Shown here piece after piece: positions 36,178 to 45,164 of a stretch of 64,000 nucleotides of DNA. Under the pieces are notes generated by a model. The model made no database searches. It was not told the origin of the DNA and was given only the letters and a program-made list of their open reading frames with translations. A program made the position numbers and the translations under genes. Source of the stretch: Deinococcus sonorensis KR-87 (GTDB lineage Bacteria > Deinococcota > Deinococci > Deinococcales > Deinococcaceae). The stretch lies in the NCBI RefSeq assembly GCF_040256395.1, contig NZ_CP158299.1, positions 402,001 to 466,000 of the forward strand. Direction: 5' to 3'. Positions within the stretch are counted from its first letter, which is position 1. Every line of letters begins with the position of its first letter.

Positions 36178-39030
36178 CTACGCTGTTGGGTTCCCCAGCA
36201 GGCCCAGCCGGGCGGCCTTCCCGATCGCCTCGGCGCGGGTGTGGCTGTCCAGGCTGGCGAGGATGCGGCCCACGTGCATCTCGACCGTACGTGGGCTGAG
36301 GTGCAGGTTGTGCGCGATGGCGCGGTCGGTGAGCCCCAGAGCGACGTGCCGCAGCACCTCTAGTTGCCGGGCCGTAAGGCCGATGGCGTTCGAGGTGCCG
36401 GCCGGGCTGGGACTGATCGGCTGACCGATATCCTCCAGCGCCTGGGCGGCGTGAATAGCGAGAGCGCGGGCGTTCAGGGTGCGGGCCGCGCGGTACGCCC
36501 AGTTCAGGTGCAGGGCAGCCTCGTCTGGGCGCTTCAGGCTGGCAAGCACCTGCCCGAGCCGCAGGCGGGTGGAGGCTTCCTCGAAGGGCGTGTTCGTGTC
36601 GCGCAGGAGGGTGGCCGCCACGTCGAACTGCTGCGCGGCAGATTCCAGCTGCGCGTCCGCAGCGGCGAGTTCCCCCAGCGCGTGGGCCAGCGCTGAGTAC
36701 GCCACAGCACCTCCGTTCAGTTCGGCGGCGCGGCCCAGGGCGGTGGACGCGCGGCGCAGCTCCGCACCGGCGTCCAGGCGGGCGTACAGCGTGACAGCCC
36801 AGCGCATCGGGAACAGGACGTGGTAGTGGTCCTCGGACGAGTTCCAGACGTCCAGCAGCGTCCCGGTCCAGGTGGCGGCGGCCGCAGGGTTGCCCTCCTC
36901 TTCCATCAGCGCCAGGCCCCACAGGGCGCGCAGCTGCACCGCCACCAGGCCCAGCTGCCGGGAGGAGGCCAGCGCGTCGTGCAGGGCCGGCCCCGCCCGG
37001 CCCGTCTGTCCCCGGTGGGCGAGCACGGTGCCGAGCATGGCGTTCGCCACGGCGCGCGGCACCGCCGACGCCGTGGGTGAGCTGAGGACCCGGCGGCACT
37101 CGGCGGCCGCCTGATTCCAGTCGCCCATCTGGTAGAGCGGCACGGCCATGCACGCCCGGCAGGCGAAGTCCGGCAGGCCACCCTCAGCGCAGGCCTCGAT
37201 GGCGTCCACGTAGGCACTGCGGGCACCCGCGTAATCGCCAGCGTGTTCCAGACTGTCGGCAAGCCGGTGAAGCACCTCGGCCGTCGCAGCGGTGTGCCCG
37301 TCTTCCAGGGCGAGGGCGAGCCCCGCGCGGGCGTCCATCAGGCCTTCCGCGACCTGACCCGCGCGCACACGGGCGTTTCCCATCTGGCCGAGGATGCGGG
37401 CTTCCAGGTCGCGGCGGCCCGCCTGACGGGCACCGGTCAGGGCCTGGGCGAGCACGTCCAGGGCAGCGGTGTTGCGGCTGGTGGCGCGCAGCGCCGTGCC
37501 CACGGCGAGGCGTTCCTCGGTGGCGGCCACCTGCCCAGCCGCGTCGAAGGCGTCGGCGGCAGCGCGGCGGGCTTCCAGGGCCTGCTCCCACAGGCCCTGC
37601 AGTTCAAGCGCTCCGGCATAGCGGCGCAGCGCGGCCCCGCTGCCGGCCGGGTCCCCGGCGTCACGGCGGGCCTGGGCCGCCTCCCGCCACGCACGGGCCG
37701 CTTCGGGCAGCTGGCCGCACGCCTGCGCGCAGCGCCCCAGCTGGTCGAGCACATCCAGGCGCTGCTGCTCGTCGACGCCATTAGGCCACAGTTCCAGGGC
37801 CCGGCCCGCGGCGTCGGCGGCGTCCCGGTAGGCGTGCAGGCGGCAGAAAGCGGTGGAGGCCACCAGCAGGGCGGCGCGGGCCCGTTCCGGTTCCTGCCCG
37901 GCCAGCCAGTGCCCGGCCGTCACGCCAGGTGGAGCGCCCGCGCGGTCCAGCTGCGCGGCGATCAGCCGGTGCAGGGTGCGCCGCCGGGCCCAGGGAATCC
38001 CGGCGTAGATGGCGTCGCGGATCAGGGCGTGGCGGAAGGTGGCGTGCGGGCCGTCCAGGGTTAGGACCCCGCCGTCGGTGAGCGAGTCGAACGCGGCGTC
38101 GTCCTGGATCAGGTCCAGCAGGTGGTTCGCGTCGAAGCTGGCGCCCAGCACCGCGGCGGTCTCCGCGGCCTGGCGCGCGCGGTCACTCAGGCGATCGAGG
38201 GTCAGCGGCACCTCCAGGTCCGGCCCCGGCCGCAGGGTCAGCGTGCCGTCCAGACCCGATTCCAGCCGTCCGGCCGAGCGCAGCGCATGCAGGAACTCGT
38301 GCACGAACAGCGGCACGCCCTCGGTGCGGTCGTACACCAGTCGGGCGAGCGGTGCGGTCAGCGGCGCCCCACCCTGCTCAGCTGCCAGGGCTGCCGTGGC
38401 GACCGCGTCCAGCGGTTCCAGCGTGAGGTCGTGCAGCGTGCCGGCCCGGCGCAGCTCCTGACGCACGCGGCGCAGCGGGTGCAGGCGCGGCAGGTCCTCG
38501 CGGCGGTAGGTGCCGATCACCAGCAGCGGCAGCTTGTCCAGCCGGTCGGCCAGGGCGGGGAGCAGGTCCAGGGTCGCATGGTCGGCCCAGTGCAGGTCCT
38601 CCAGCACCAGCACAGCCGGCCAGGCGCTCGTCAGGCTGGTCAGCGCGCCGAGCAGCGCCTCCTGGAAGGCGGTGGGGGTGCCGCCCCCCTCCGGCAGGGA
38701 CAGGCCGAGCTCCGGCAGCAGCAGCGCCAGCTGCTCGCGGCCCAGCAGGTGGTCGAGCGCGCCCGGCGCAGCCGCCAAGTACGACCGAAGCGCGTCAGCG
38801 AACGGCGCGTAGGGCGCGGTCAGGCGGCCCTCGCGCGACGGGCCGTGAAGGGCGGGCACCGCCAAGTCCCGCACCGTGGCGTCCACCAGCCGGGTCTTGC
38901 CGATCCCGGCCTCGCCCACGATCAGCAGCAGCTGGCCCTGTCTGCCGCGCGCCCGCTCGAGCGCGGCCCTCAGCAGGGCCTGTTCGGGTTCACGGCCGAT
39001 CAGCACCGGGGGTCTGGAGCGCGTGTCCAT
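36178..39030 (-). CDS. Large ATP-binding LuxR-family (LAL/MalT-like) regulator
   Basis: 950 residues. The N-terminal AAA/STAND ATPase has Walker A LIVGEAGIGKTRLVDAT (from about 35) and Walker B LVLEDLHWADH. The long middle is of TPR-like helices. The C-terminus is a LuxR winged HTH (GLTARQLEVLRHVALGLTD, then SPRTVEMHVGRILASL). Such regulators bind a small inducer and ATP, oligomerise and activate at direct repeats. The start is leaderless (TACGCT 5 nt upstream). It is divergent from the methyltransferase-cupin pair, its probable target, and three direct repeats lie between. Confidence 0.92.
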   Translation of the reverse strand: MDTRSRPPVLIGREPEQALLRAALERARGRQGQLLLIVGEAGIGKTRLVDATVRDLAVPALHGPSREGRLTAPYAPFADALRSYLAAAPGALDHLLGREQLALLLPELGLSLPEGGGTPTAFQEALLGALTSLTSAWPAVLVLEDLHWADHATLDLLPALADRLDKLPLLVIGTYRREDLPRLHPLRRVRQELRRAGTLHDLTLEPLDAVATAALAAEQGGAPLTAPLARLVYDRTEGVPLFVHEFLHALRSAGRLESGLDGTLTLRPGPDLEVPLTLDRLSDRARQAAETAAVLGASFDANHLLDLIQDDAAFDSLTDGGVLTLDGPHATFRHALIRDAIYAGIPWARRRTLHRLIAAQLDRAGAPPGVTAGHWLAGQEPERARAALLVASTAFCRLHAYRDAADAAGRALELWPNGVDEQQRLDVLDQLGRCAQACGQLPEAARAWREAAQARRDAGDPAGSGAALRRYAGALELQGLWEQALEARRAAADAFDAAGQVAATEERLAVGTALRATSRNTAALDVLAQALTGARQAGRRDLEARILGQMGNARVRAGQVAEGLMDARAGLALALEDGHTAATAEVLHRLADSLEHAGDYAGARSAYVDAIEACAEGGLPDFACRACMAVPLYQMGDWNQAAAECRRVLSSPTASAVPRAVANAMLGTVLAHRGQTGRAGPALHDALASSRQLGLVAVQLRALWGLALMEEEGNPAAAATWTGTLLDVWNSSEDHYHVLFPMRWAVTLYARLDAGAELRRASTALGRAAELNGGAVAYSALAHALGELAAADAQLESAAQQFDVAATLLRDTNTPFEEASTRLRLGQVLASLKRPDEAALHLNWAYRAARTLNARALAIHAAQALEDIGQPISPSPAGTSNAIGLTARQLEVLRHVALGLTDRAIAHNLHLSPRTVEMHVGRILASLDSHTRAEAIGKAARLGLLGNPTA

Positions 39031-39035
39031 GATCC

Positions 39036-39041
39036 AGCGTA
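39036..39041 (-). promoter_or_regulatory. -10 box, leaderless LuxR-type regulator
   Basis: TACGCT on the minus strand, 5 nt before ATG 39030. Confidence 0.5.
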
Positions 39042-39065
39042 CGCCTGCCCAAGAGATGGCGCCGG

Positions 39066-39097
39066 ACCGTAGTACCGCGCGCGCCTACCGTAGAACC
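39066..39097. promoter_or_regulatory. Direct-repeat activator sites (candidate)
   Basis: ACCGTAGTACC (39066-39076) and ACCGTAGAACC (39087-39097), 21 bp apart start to start (two helical turns). A weaker CCCGTACCCC follows at 39097-39106. They lie between the divergent LuxR and methyltransferase promoters, and MalT-type proteins bind direct repeats. Confidence 0.5.
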
Positions 39098-39124
39098 CCG
39101 TACCCCTCCCGGCGGGGCCGCCCC

Positions 39125-39130
39125 TACACT
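39125..39130 (+). promoter_or_regulatory. -10 box of the methyltransferase-cupin operon
   Basis: TACACT, about 60 nt before ATG 39190 and 28 nt after the second direct repeat, a placement suited to activation. Confidence 0.45.
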
Positions 39131-39189
39131 TGACGCACACTGGGCATCCGCGGGGAATCGCCCAGCATCCGTCCGGTCAGGAGGAACCC

Positions 39190-40029
39190 ATGACGGCAAG
39201 CAGCACCTCCAGCAGCGCCCTTAGCCCCGAAATGCAGGGCCTGAAGGCGAAACTCAAGGCCACCTGGGAGAGCGGCGACTACGGCGTGTTCGCCACGTAC
39301 CTGGAACCCGGCGCGCTGACGTTCCTGGCGGGCCTACAGCTCAAGTCTGGCGAGCCGTACCTGGACGTCGCGTGCGGTGCCGGCCAGCTGGTCATCCCAG
39401 CGGCCCGTGCGGGGGTGGACGCCACCGGCCTGGATCTCGCGTCGAACCTGATCGCGCAGGCCAGGCAGCGGGCTCAGCAGGAGGGCCTGAAGGTGCGGCT
39501 CGACGAGGGAGACGCCGAGGCGCTCCCCTACCCGGACGCCAGCTTCGAGGTGGTCAGCAGTCTGGTCGGCGTGATGTTCGCCCCGCGCCCGGAGCGGGTT
39601 GTGTCGGAGCTGCTGCGCGTCACGCGGCCGGGCGGGCGGATCGTGCTGGGCAACTGGACCCCGCAGAGTTTCATCGGGGGCATGTTCCGGGTGATTGGCC
39701 GCCACGTGCCACCCAGTCCGTTGGTGCCCTCGCCGATGCTGTGGGGTGACGAAGACACGGTCCGGGCGCGGCTGGGGTCCGGGGTGAGCGAGCTGCGCTT
39801 CGAGCGCTTCGCCTACCCGTTCGCGTACCCGTTCGGACCGGCTGAGGTGGTGGAGGTCTACCGCACGTACTACGGGCCCACCAACCGCGCCTTCGCCGGG
39901 CTGGACGAGCCGGGGCAGGCGGCGCTGCGGGCGGACCTGGAAGCGCACTGGGCGGACCACAACCAGGCGACCGACGGGTCCACCCGGCTGGAGTCGGAAC
40001 TGCTGATCGTGCGGGCCACCCGCGCGTGA
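39190..40029 (+). CDS. Class I SAM-dependent methyltransferase
   Basis: 279 residues from ATG 39190 (AGGAGGAAC site). The SAM site reads [19 protein letters not shown] (motif I), [31 protein letters not shown] and [15 protein letters not shown]. It is of the UbiE/Methyltransf_11 type. The acceptor is unknown. Probably cotranscribed with the cupin 31 bp downstream, and controlled by the divergent LuxR protein. Confidence 0.88.
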   Translation: MTASSTSSSALSPEMQGLKAKLKATWESGDYGVFATYLEPGALTFLAGLQLKSGEPYLDVACGAGQLVIPAARAGVDATGLDLASNLIAQARQRAQQEGLKVRLDEGDAEALPYPDASFEVVSSLVGVMFAPRPERVVSELLRVTRPGGRIVLGNWTPQSFIGGMFRVIGRHVPPSPLVPSPMLWGDEDTVRARLGSGVSELRFERFAYPFAYPFGPAEVVEVYRTYYGPTNRAFAGLDEPGQAALRADLEAHWADHNQATDGSTRLESELLIVRATRA

Positions 40030-40060
40030 GCACCGCCCTTACCGCCCAGGAGGGAATGCC

Positions 40061-40510
40061 ATGCTCACCCGACCCGGCCGTCTGATCTGCACCGTGGCCT
40101 TTTTGGCTATGGGCTTAGCCGGCTCTCAGGGCAGCAACACCAGTGACCTGAAGTGGAGCCCCGCGCCACCCTTCCTGCCGGCGGGCGCCGAGCTGGTCGT
40201 GCTGGACGGCGATCCCGGCAAGGACGTGCGCGTCACGCTGCGGCTGCGCTTCCCCGCCGGATACCAGGTACCCGCCCACTGGCACCCCACCCAGGAGGAC
40301 GTCACCGTCATCAGTGGCAGCTTGCACGTGGGCATGGGCGACAAGCTGGACGAGGCGGCAGGGACGCTTCTGAAGGCCGGCGGGTTCGTCGCCTTGCCCG
40401 AGAAGATGAACCACTCCGTCTGGACAGACGAGGAAACCGTCGTGCAGGTGCACCTGCAGGGCCCCTTCGAGATCACATACGCGGATCCAAGCCTGGATCC
40501 ACGCAAATAG
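40061..40510 (+). CDS. Exported cupin-domain protein
   Basis: 149 residues with a signal peptide (residues 1-25). The single cupin barrel has metal ligands in PAHWHPTQEDVTVISGSLHVG (HxH and Glu) and a second His in NHSVW. It follows the methyltransferase gene with an AGGAGG site and precedes a terminator. Function unknown: cupins of this type may be small-molecule binding proteins or dioxygenases. Confidence 0.8.
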   Translation: MLTRPGRLICTVAFLAMGLAGSQGSNTSDLKWSPAPPFLPAGAELVVLDGDPGKDVRVTLRLRFPAGYQVPAHWHPTQEDVTVISGSLHVGMGDKLDEAAGTLLKAGGFVALPEKMNHSVWTDEETVVQVHLQGPFEITYADPSLDPRK

Positions 40511-40520
40511 CGAAGAGAGC

Positions 40521-40559
40521 GGCGGTGGAGTTTGGAAAACTTTTCCGAACTCCACCGCC
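40521..40559 (+). terminator. Terminator of the methyltransferase-cupin operon
   Basis: Near-perfect inverted repeat (GGCGGTGGAGTT to AACTCCACCGCC) directly after the cupin stop, followed by CTTTT. Confidence 0.8.
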
Positions 40560-40603
40560 GCCTTTTCTGGTTGAAGGGAACCCGTTGAGTCCCTCCGGCT
40601 GTC

Positions 40604-41245
40604 TTACAGTGCCAGCCGCATCAGGCCGAACACCACCACAGCGCCGACCAGCAGCGTCAGCAGGCCGGACAGCCGCAGCTTCTTGAGGTACAGCAGCATG
40701 GCAAGCCCGGTCAGCGCGATCAGGATCAGGAAGTAGCCGGCCAGGTCCAGCGCCACTGACCACGCGCTCCCGGCATCCCGGCCGCGGTGCAGGTCGCCGA
40801 TCGCCGCCACCCAGCCCTGAGCATCCACGTTGGCGGTATAGCTGCCAGTTTTGGGATCGATGTCTACCTGGGCGCTGTAACCGGGGGCGCGGAAGCTGAC
40901 CGAATCGCTGTCCGACGCGGTGCGGAAGTCTCCGGCAATGCCCTTCAGTCCGGACTGGGCCTGGAGCGCCGCCGTCACCCGCAACCAGTCCACCGCGTCG
41001 CCTGAGCGCCAGTTGGCCGGCAGGGTCCCCTTGACGGTCTGCTGAGTCTCGCTGCTCCCGAAGGTCCAGTCCGGGTGGTTGAGCATCACGCCGGTCACCG
41101 AGAAGAACAGCACGATCAGCAGGCTGATCATCGAAGTGTAAACGTGCAGCCAGCGCGCCACCTGATAGCTGCGGTTTTTCAAGGTGCGGGGACGGCGGGC
41201 GGCGCGGGCGGGCCGCTCGCCCTCAGGCGTGCTTGCGGAGCTCAA
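40604..41245 (-). CDS. PepSY-associated transmembrane protein
   Basis: 213 residues: TM1 (about 35-55, MISLLIVLFFSVTGVMLNHP), an extracytoplasmic PepSY-like domain, and two C-terminal TM helices (about 165-213). The GVMLNHPDW and DLHRGRDAG motifs mark the PepSY_TM family. It overlaps the DUF2271 gene by 23 bp in the same direction. PepSY_TM/DUF2271 pairs are thought to work in extracytoplasmic flavin-dependent or iron redox systems with ApbE; no ApbE gene is visible here. Confidence 0.8.
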   Translation of the reverse strand: MSSASTPEGERPARAARRPRTLKNRSYQVARWLHVYTSMISLLIVLFFSVTGVMLNHPDWTFGSSETQQTVKGTLPANWRSGDAVDWLRVTAALQAQSGLKGIAGDFRTASDSDSVSFRAPGYSAQVDIDPKTGSYTANVDAQGWVAAIGDLHRGRDAGSAWSVALDLAGYFLILIALTGLAMLLYLKKLRLSGLLTLLVGAVVVFGLMRLAL

Positions 41246-41807
41246 CGCTGACCCCCTTCAGCTCGCTGTCGTCCGGCAGCTTGTGGGTCAGCGGGGCCGA
41301 GGCCAGCGTGACCTTGCCGCGCACCAGGCTGTACGGGCCGTGCTCGCGTACTGACTCGACACAGACGTAGTAGTCGCCCTGATTGACCAGCGCGCCCTTG
41401 TCGGTCTTGCCGTCCCAGGTGACGGTGTAGGTGCCGGCGGGCCGGGTGGGGCTGCTGGTGGTGCCGTTGGTGAGCACCGGGTTGTCGGTGGCCTCGCCGT
41501 ACCAGCGGCGGAGCTCATCGAGGTAGCGGGTGCCGCGTGGGGGCGACAGCATCCAGATGCTCAGCGTTCGCACTGGGGTGCCGGCGGCATCCTCGATCCA
41601 GACCGCCACGTAGGGTCGCTGGTAGCGCCCGGTGCCGGAATCCACGGTCGTGAAGGTGACGGCTAGTTCCATGGCCGCGTTCCACTTAGGTTTGGCGGCC
41701 TGGGCCGAGGCGAAACGGCCGCCGAGGGCCAGTGAGAGACTGGCGACGGTGCTGTGGATCAGAAAGCTGCGCCGGGTGATGCGGCCGTTTTTGATGGTGT
41801 GACGCAT
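41223..41807 (-). CDS. DUF2271 protein with Tat signal
   Basis: 194 residues starting with a twin-arginine signal (GRITRRSFLIHSTVASLSLA), so exported folded. The rest matches DUF2271: YVAVWIEDAAGTPVRTLSIW, PAGTYTVTWDGKTDKGALV and GDYYVCVESVREHGPYSLV. It precedes and overlaps the PepSY gene, with an AGGAG site before ATG 41807. Role unknown beyond the PepSY partnership. Confidence 0.82.
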   Translation of the reverse strand: MRHTIKNGRITRRSFLIHSTVASLSLALGGRFASAQAAKPKWNAAMELAVTFTTVDSGTGRYQRPYVAVWIEDAAGTPVRTLSIWMLSPPRGTRYLDELRRWYGEATDNPVLTNGTTSSPTRPAGTYTVTWDGKTDKGALVNQGDYYVCVESVREHGPYSLVRGKVTLASAPLTHKLPDDSELKGVSVELRKHA

Positions 41808-42601
41808 GGAGACTCCTGGAGGGAAGGGTGTGAGCGGGACGGACCCTGAGAGTCTGGCGTATGCCGATTAATCCAGTGTTAAGAGATTGTGCAGATGCGG
41901 CGCAGACGGGAGCAGCTGACCCGCCTGACTGTTCCCAGCGAGTGTCAGTGAGTCTCGCTTCACCCTGCGGTAGGCCAAGCAGCGTGGCTCGGCCCCAGGC
42001 CAGGAGAATGCCCACTTGAGCTGGCGCTGCGTGGTGCAGGCGAGTTGAGTTCTCAAGGCGCGCAGACCGGCCCGAGCTGCTGCTCAGTGTTCCTGCCAGA
42101 GCAGTGCGCCTGACGCATCAGGCGCACTGCAGCGTCTAAGGGCCGTCAGCGTTCTCCATCGTCCTTCATTCCACCAGCGCTTCAACTTTGCGTGCTTGAA
42201 GTGATGATGCTGGTGAACCTCGTCCAGGTGAACTCCAGAACTGGTTCCGCTTGAGGCTCACCCAGACGCCGCAGGTCAGCTTCAGGAGCCAGGAATGACA
42301 TGCCCTTCTCTCCTGATCGTTCAGCTTCAGGCCACGATACGGGTCCTCTTCACCAGTCAAGAAGTGCACCTGCGGTCATCCGACCAGTTCCAAAGCGCCT
42401 ATACACTGCAGATCCGCAAGGTTTCCGTTCTGGGGGACCTTAAAAACGGCTGTTTCCGGTACCCGAGTCGCACCTGGCCTCGGGGATGCGGATGATCATC
42501 GGTGGCCAGGACCGTTCCCCGATGGCCTGACTGATCGAAAAACGGAGCCGGCAGCGCTGGTCGGGGCTGTTCCCTAACGCCGCCTGAGGCGCGTGAACGG
42601 G
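41808..42601. other. Intergenic, no recognised gene
   Basis: About 790 bp with short open frames on both strands lacking motifs. It contains a strong hairpin at 42101-42130 and otherwise resembles decayed DNA. Confidence 0.4.
42101..42130. repeat. 13-bp perfect inverted repeat (hairpin)
   Basis: GCAGTGCGCCTGA, loop CGCA, then the exact complement. No T-tract follows on either strand and no gene ends nearby, so its role is unclear. Confidence 0.7.
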
Positions 42602-42835
42602 TCAGTTCTCGGTTTTGGGCGGATGCGGCAGACTCTCCTGCGGGTGCAGATGGGTCAGGGCCTCCCACGCGATCCCAACGGCTTCACGCTGCTGGGTCAG
42701 CGCCTGCCGGATCTCCTGCTGGTCCTCCCGAACATGATCGATTACCTGCTGGGCGTCGTCCAGGCAGGCCTCAGCTTTCTCCAGGAGTCCGGCCACCTCA
42801 CGGAGCCGCGCTTCGTCACGTGGGTCTCGAGTCAT
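42602..42835 (-). CDS. Small coiled-coil hypothetical protein
   Basis: 77 residues from ATG 42835. Heptad-like helices (EARLREVAGLLEKAEACLDD; VREDQQEIRQALTQQREAV) predict a coiled coil, with a His/Pro-rich tail. The in-frame extension upstream to 42928 is not protein-like. I recognise no family. Confidence 0.45.
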   Translation of the reverse strand: MTRDPRDEARLREVAGLLEKAEACLDDAQQVIDHVREDQQEIRQALTQQREAVGIAWEALTHLHPQESLPHPPKTEN

Positions 42836-43134
42836 CTGCACAGTGTGAACGTCAGTCCATGTTAGGACGTGCGCGTCCACTGAGCAGGAGATCACACAGT
42901 CGAGAGCTCTCCTTCGGCATTGTTGCATCCCACCTTGATCTGCTCACTCCCACGGGAGGCACCCTAAGACCAATTACTGCCGTGACTCCCACTCAGTGGA
43001 ATGCCGGAACAAGAGCAGCCCTCAGGTCGACCTGTCAGGCCCCTGCTGAGCTCGACCATGCGGACAATGACCCGGTGCGCGCCGGTCCCATCGGACGTGG
43101 AGATGGCGTAGAGGGATGAACAGCGTGGCGGCGG
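42836..43134. other. Intergenic, nothing recognised
   Basis: About 300 bases of mixed composition with no supported feature. Confidence 0.35.
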
Positions 43135-43326
43135 GTGGTTCAGGTGCGGCAGGATGTAGGGATCAAGCGGCAGGCGTCCCAGGATGCCCTGGTGCGGCTT
43201 CAGCTGACCCCGCGGGGTTACATGATCGCGGCCCTGGACGAACTCGCCCTGGGATTTGGTACGGACCGGGACCAGACGGTCCAGCGAATCCTGAAGACGC
43301 ATTTCAGCGGTTTCGCGTCACGCTGA
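43135..43326 (+). CDS. Small ORF upstream of amber-bearing pseudogene
   Basis: 63 codons from GTG 43135 (LTPRGYMIAALDELALGFGT in the middle). The C-terminal half suggests a helical DNA-binding or adaptor protein. It ends 14 nt before the ATG of the decayed gene at 43341 and is probably its operon partner. There is no ribosome site, so it may itself be truncated. Confidence 0.35.
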   Translation: MVQVRQDVGIKRQASQDALVRLQLTPRGYMIAALDELALGFGTDRDQTVQRILKTHFSGFASR

Positions 43327-43340
43327 CGCCTCAGTAACTG

Positions 43341-43714
43341 ATGGCTGTCCGGGCGGAAGCGAAGGCGCGAGGCCACCAGCAGCCGGGAGCGAAGCTGCTG
43401 GAACGCGGGCTGCCGCTGTACTGGAGCGAAGCATGGCTACGCGGCTAGCTGGCCAAGGGCATCATCCTTTCTGAGCTGCACGTTCTGTAGGGCTACAAGA
43501 CCAGAGCCCTGGATCCAAATGCCTTGCAGTACGGAGTTGAGTAGCGCGTGGAAGCCGGCATCTAGACCTACCGTCAGGCGCGCAGGTTGATTGCAGCCGG
43601 ATCAAGTCGGGCGGAGGTGACGGCTGCGTTGGGCTTCAATGAAACACCGTGTCGGAAGCCGGGCTTGGCCTGGCCTCGGAGAAGCATTTGTATACCGAGG
43701 CCAAGCTCCAGTGA
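43341..43714 (+). pseudogene. Decayed gene with four in-frame TAG codons
   Basis: The frame from ATG 43341 reads as good protein (GAKLLERGLPLYWSEAWLRG; then KGIILSELHVL; YRQARRLIAAGSSRAEVTA) but is cut by TAG at 43446, 43488, 43542 and 43563. Each stop fits a Gln codon (CAG) changed by one C-to-T. No TGA or TAA occurs before about 43640, where a frameshift leads to ASEKHLYTEAKLQ and a TGA at 43712. I do not recognise the family. Further frame-like fragments continue to about 44000. Confidence 0.55.
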
Positions 43715-43994
43715 GCGGGACCGTAGCCGGCGAAGACCGCCGACCGTGTTTTCCAGGGTGACCTCGCCCTGATACGGACGTGGATCTACAGGATGGTGAA
43801 CGCGATGCGCTTCGTCAAACTCAGCCGCGACACGTATGTCCTTCTGGAGAAGAGAAATAGCTACAGGTCGTTTGCCCGGTACGCCTGGTGCGGCTTAAGG
43901 CGTTTTGGCCGGCGACTGCGGCATGGGATTTACAGGGAGCAGTTAGATCACAGGTCTGGCCCCCGTCCCTGTGATTCTGACTCAGCAAATGACG

Positions 43995-44279
43995 TCAGAG
44001 GATAGACAGGCCAGCCACGATCACCAATGCACCGGCGAGCACCAGAAAGCCCAGGACCTGGGAACGGGAGTCGCCGTACTGCTGTCGTTCCAATGCCGCC
44101 GCCCCGCACACGGCGGCCATCACCAGGGCCGCTCCTCCGGTCAACCACTCTGCTGGCGCGCCAGCCAGCTGAAGACCCACAAATCCAGCACAGAGAAGTC
44201 CCAGGGCGATATACATCGACCACATCCTGATGACCCGTCGACGCATCTTCATACCACAGGGGTAGCACGTGGCATTCAT
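43995..44279 (-). CDS. Small membrane protein
   Basis: 94 residues from ATG 44279 (GGAG site); ATG 44252 is an alternative. Three hydrophobic segments (MWSMYIALGLLCAGFVG, TGGAALVMAAVCGAAAL, VLGFLVLAGALVIVAGL) predict an inner-membrane protein with a basic, cytoplasmic N-terminus. I recognise no family. Confidence 0.55.
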   Translation of the reverse strand: MNATCYPCGMKMRRRVIRMWSMYIALGLLCAGFVGLQLAGAPAEWLTGGAALVMAAVCGAAALERQQYGDSRSQVLGFLVLAGALVIVAGLSIL

Positions 44280-44513
44280 TCAGCTCCATGCAAATGAACG
44301 CACCAGGGGCGGCCCCCCCAGTACCTTAAGTGCCTGATCAAGAGAGGTGACCTCAGCCATGGCAACAGAGAACCGAGGCGCGGTCCAGCTCAGGCGGAAC
44401 TCTAGACGGGCTGGCGACCCCGCTGGTCATCCGTTCCAGACGATGACCTCGCGTGCGACCACCAGAGCACCATCGCGGGCGGGTGACAATCGTGTGCAGT
44501 TGAGGCCGGCACA

Positions 44514-45164
44514 ATGCCCGGTGATGCCGAACCCTCCTGTTCCGCTGTGTGCTCTATTCTGGTCGAGCCGGTGAGCACGTTCCTTCCCGACCAAGCGTCG
44601 CGACAGGCTGTTACTCCTGCATGGCCCTGGTGGCTGTCGCTACCCTTGCTGGCGCTGCTGAGCTTCCCTGTCCGGCAAGCCCTGACCGATCTGCAGGTGC
44701 AGCGGCTCCTCACCCAGGCGCAGGCGTCGAACGAGCAGCTGGCCTTCGACCAGGGACTGGAGCAGGTGCGCCAGGCGGCTCGGCTCAGCCCAGACGACCC
44801 GGAGGTTCAGCTGCGCTTGGCCTCGAGTGCCCGTGCTCTGTGGAACTTCCGCGAGACTGCGGCCCTGCAGCATGAAGCGGATCAGGCGTACGACGCAACG
44901 GCACGGCTGAGTCCCCACGCAGCCTGGCCATGGTACGAGCACTCCAGGATGTACAGCCTCAAGCACCAGAATGCCCGTGCCCTGGCGCTGCTGCAGGGTG
45001 CGTTGCAGCGCGACCCGAACAACGCCGGATACTGGCTGGAGCGCGCTCGACTGCTGGAGGCCGACCAGCAGCCCCGAGAAGCACGTGCTGCATATCAGCA
45101 CTGCCTGGACCTGGATGAGGTGGCGGAATGCCGCGCCTCGGTGAAGCGGCTGGGGGCAGCGTGA
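44514..45164 (+). CDS. TPR-repeat membrane-anchored protein
   Basis: 216 residues; GTG 44572 is an alternative start. One TM segment (about 40-56, WWLSLPLLALLSFPV) is followed by TPR-like units (QGLEQVRQAARLSPDDPEVQ; LLQGALQRDPNNAGYWLERA). Its TGA overlaps the GTG of the O-antigen-ligase-like gene (GTGA), so the pair is translationally coupled. It may scaffold the polysaccharide assembly machinery at the membrane. Confidence 0.75.
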   Translation: MPGDAEPSCSAVCSILVEPVSTFLPDQASRQAVTPAWPWWLSLPLLALLSFPVRQALTDLQVQRLLTQAQASNEQLAFDQGLEQVRQAARLSPDDPEVQLRLASSARALWNFRETAALQHEADQAYDATARLSPHAAWPWYEHSRMYSLKHQNARALALLQGALQRDPNNAGYWLERARLLEADQQPREARAAYQHCLDLDEVAECRASVKRLGAA

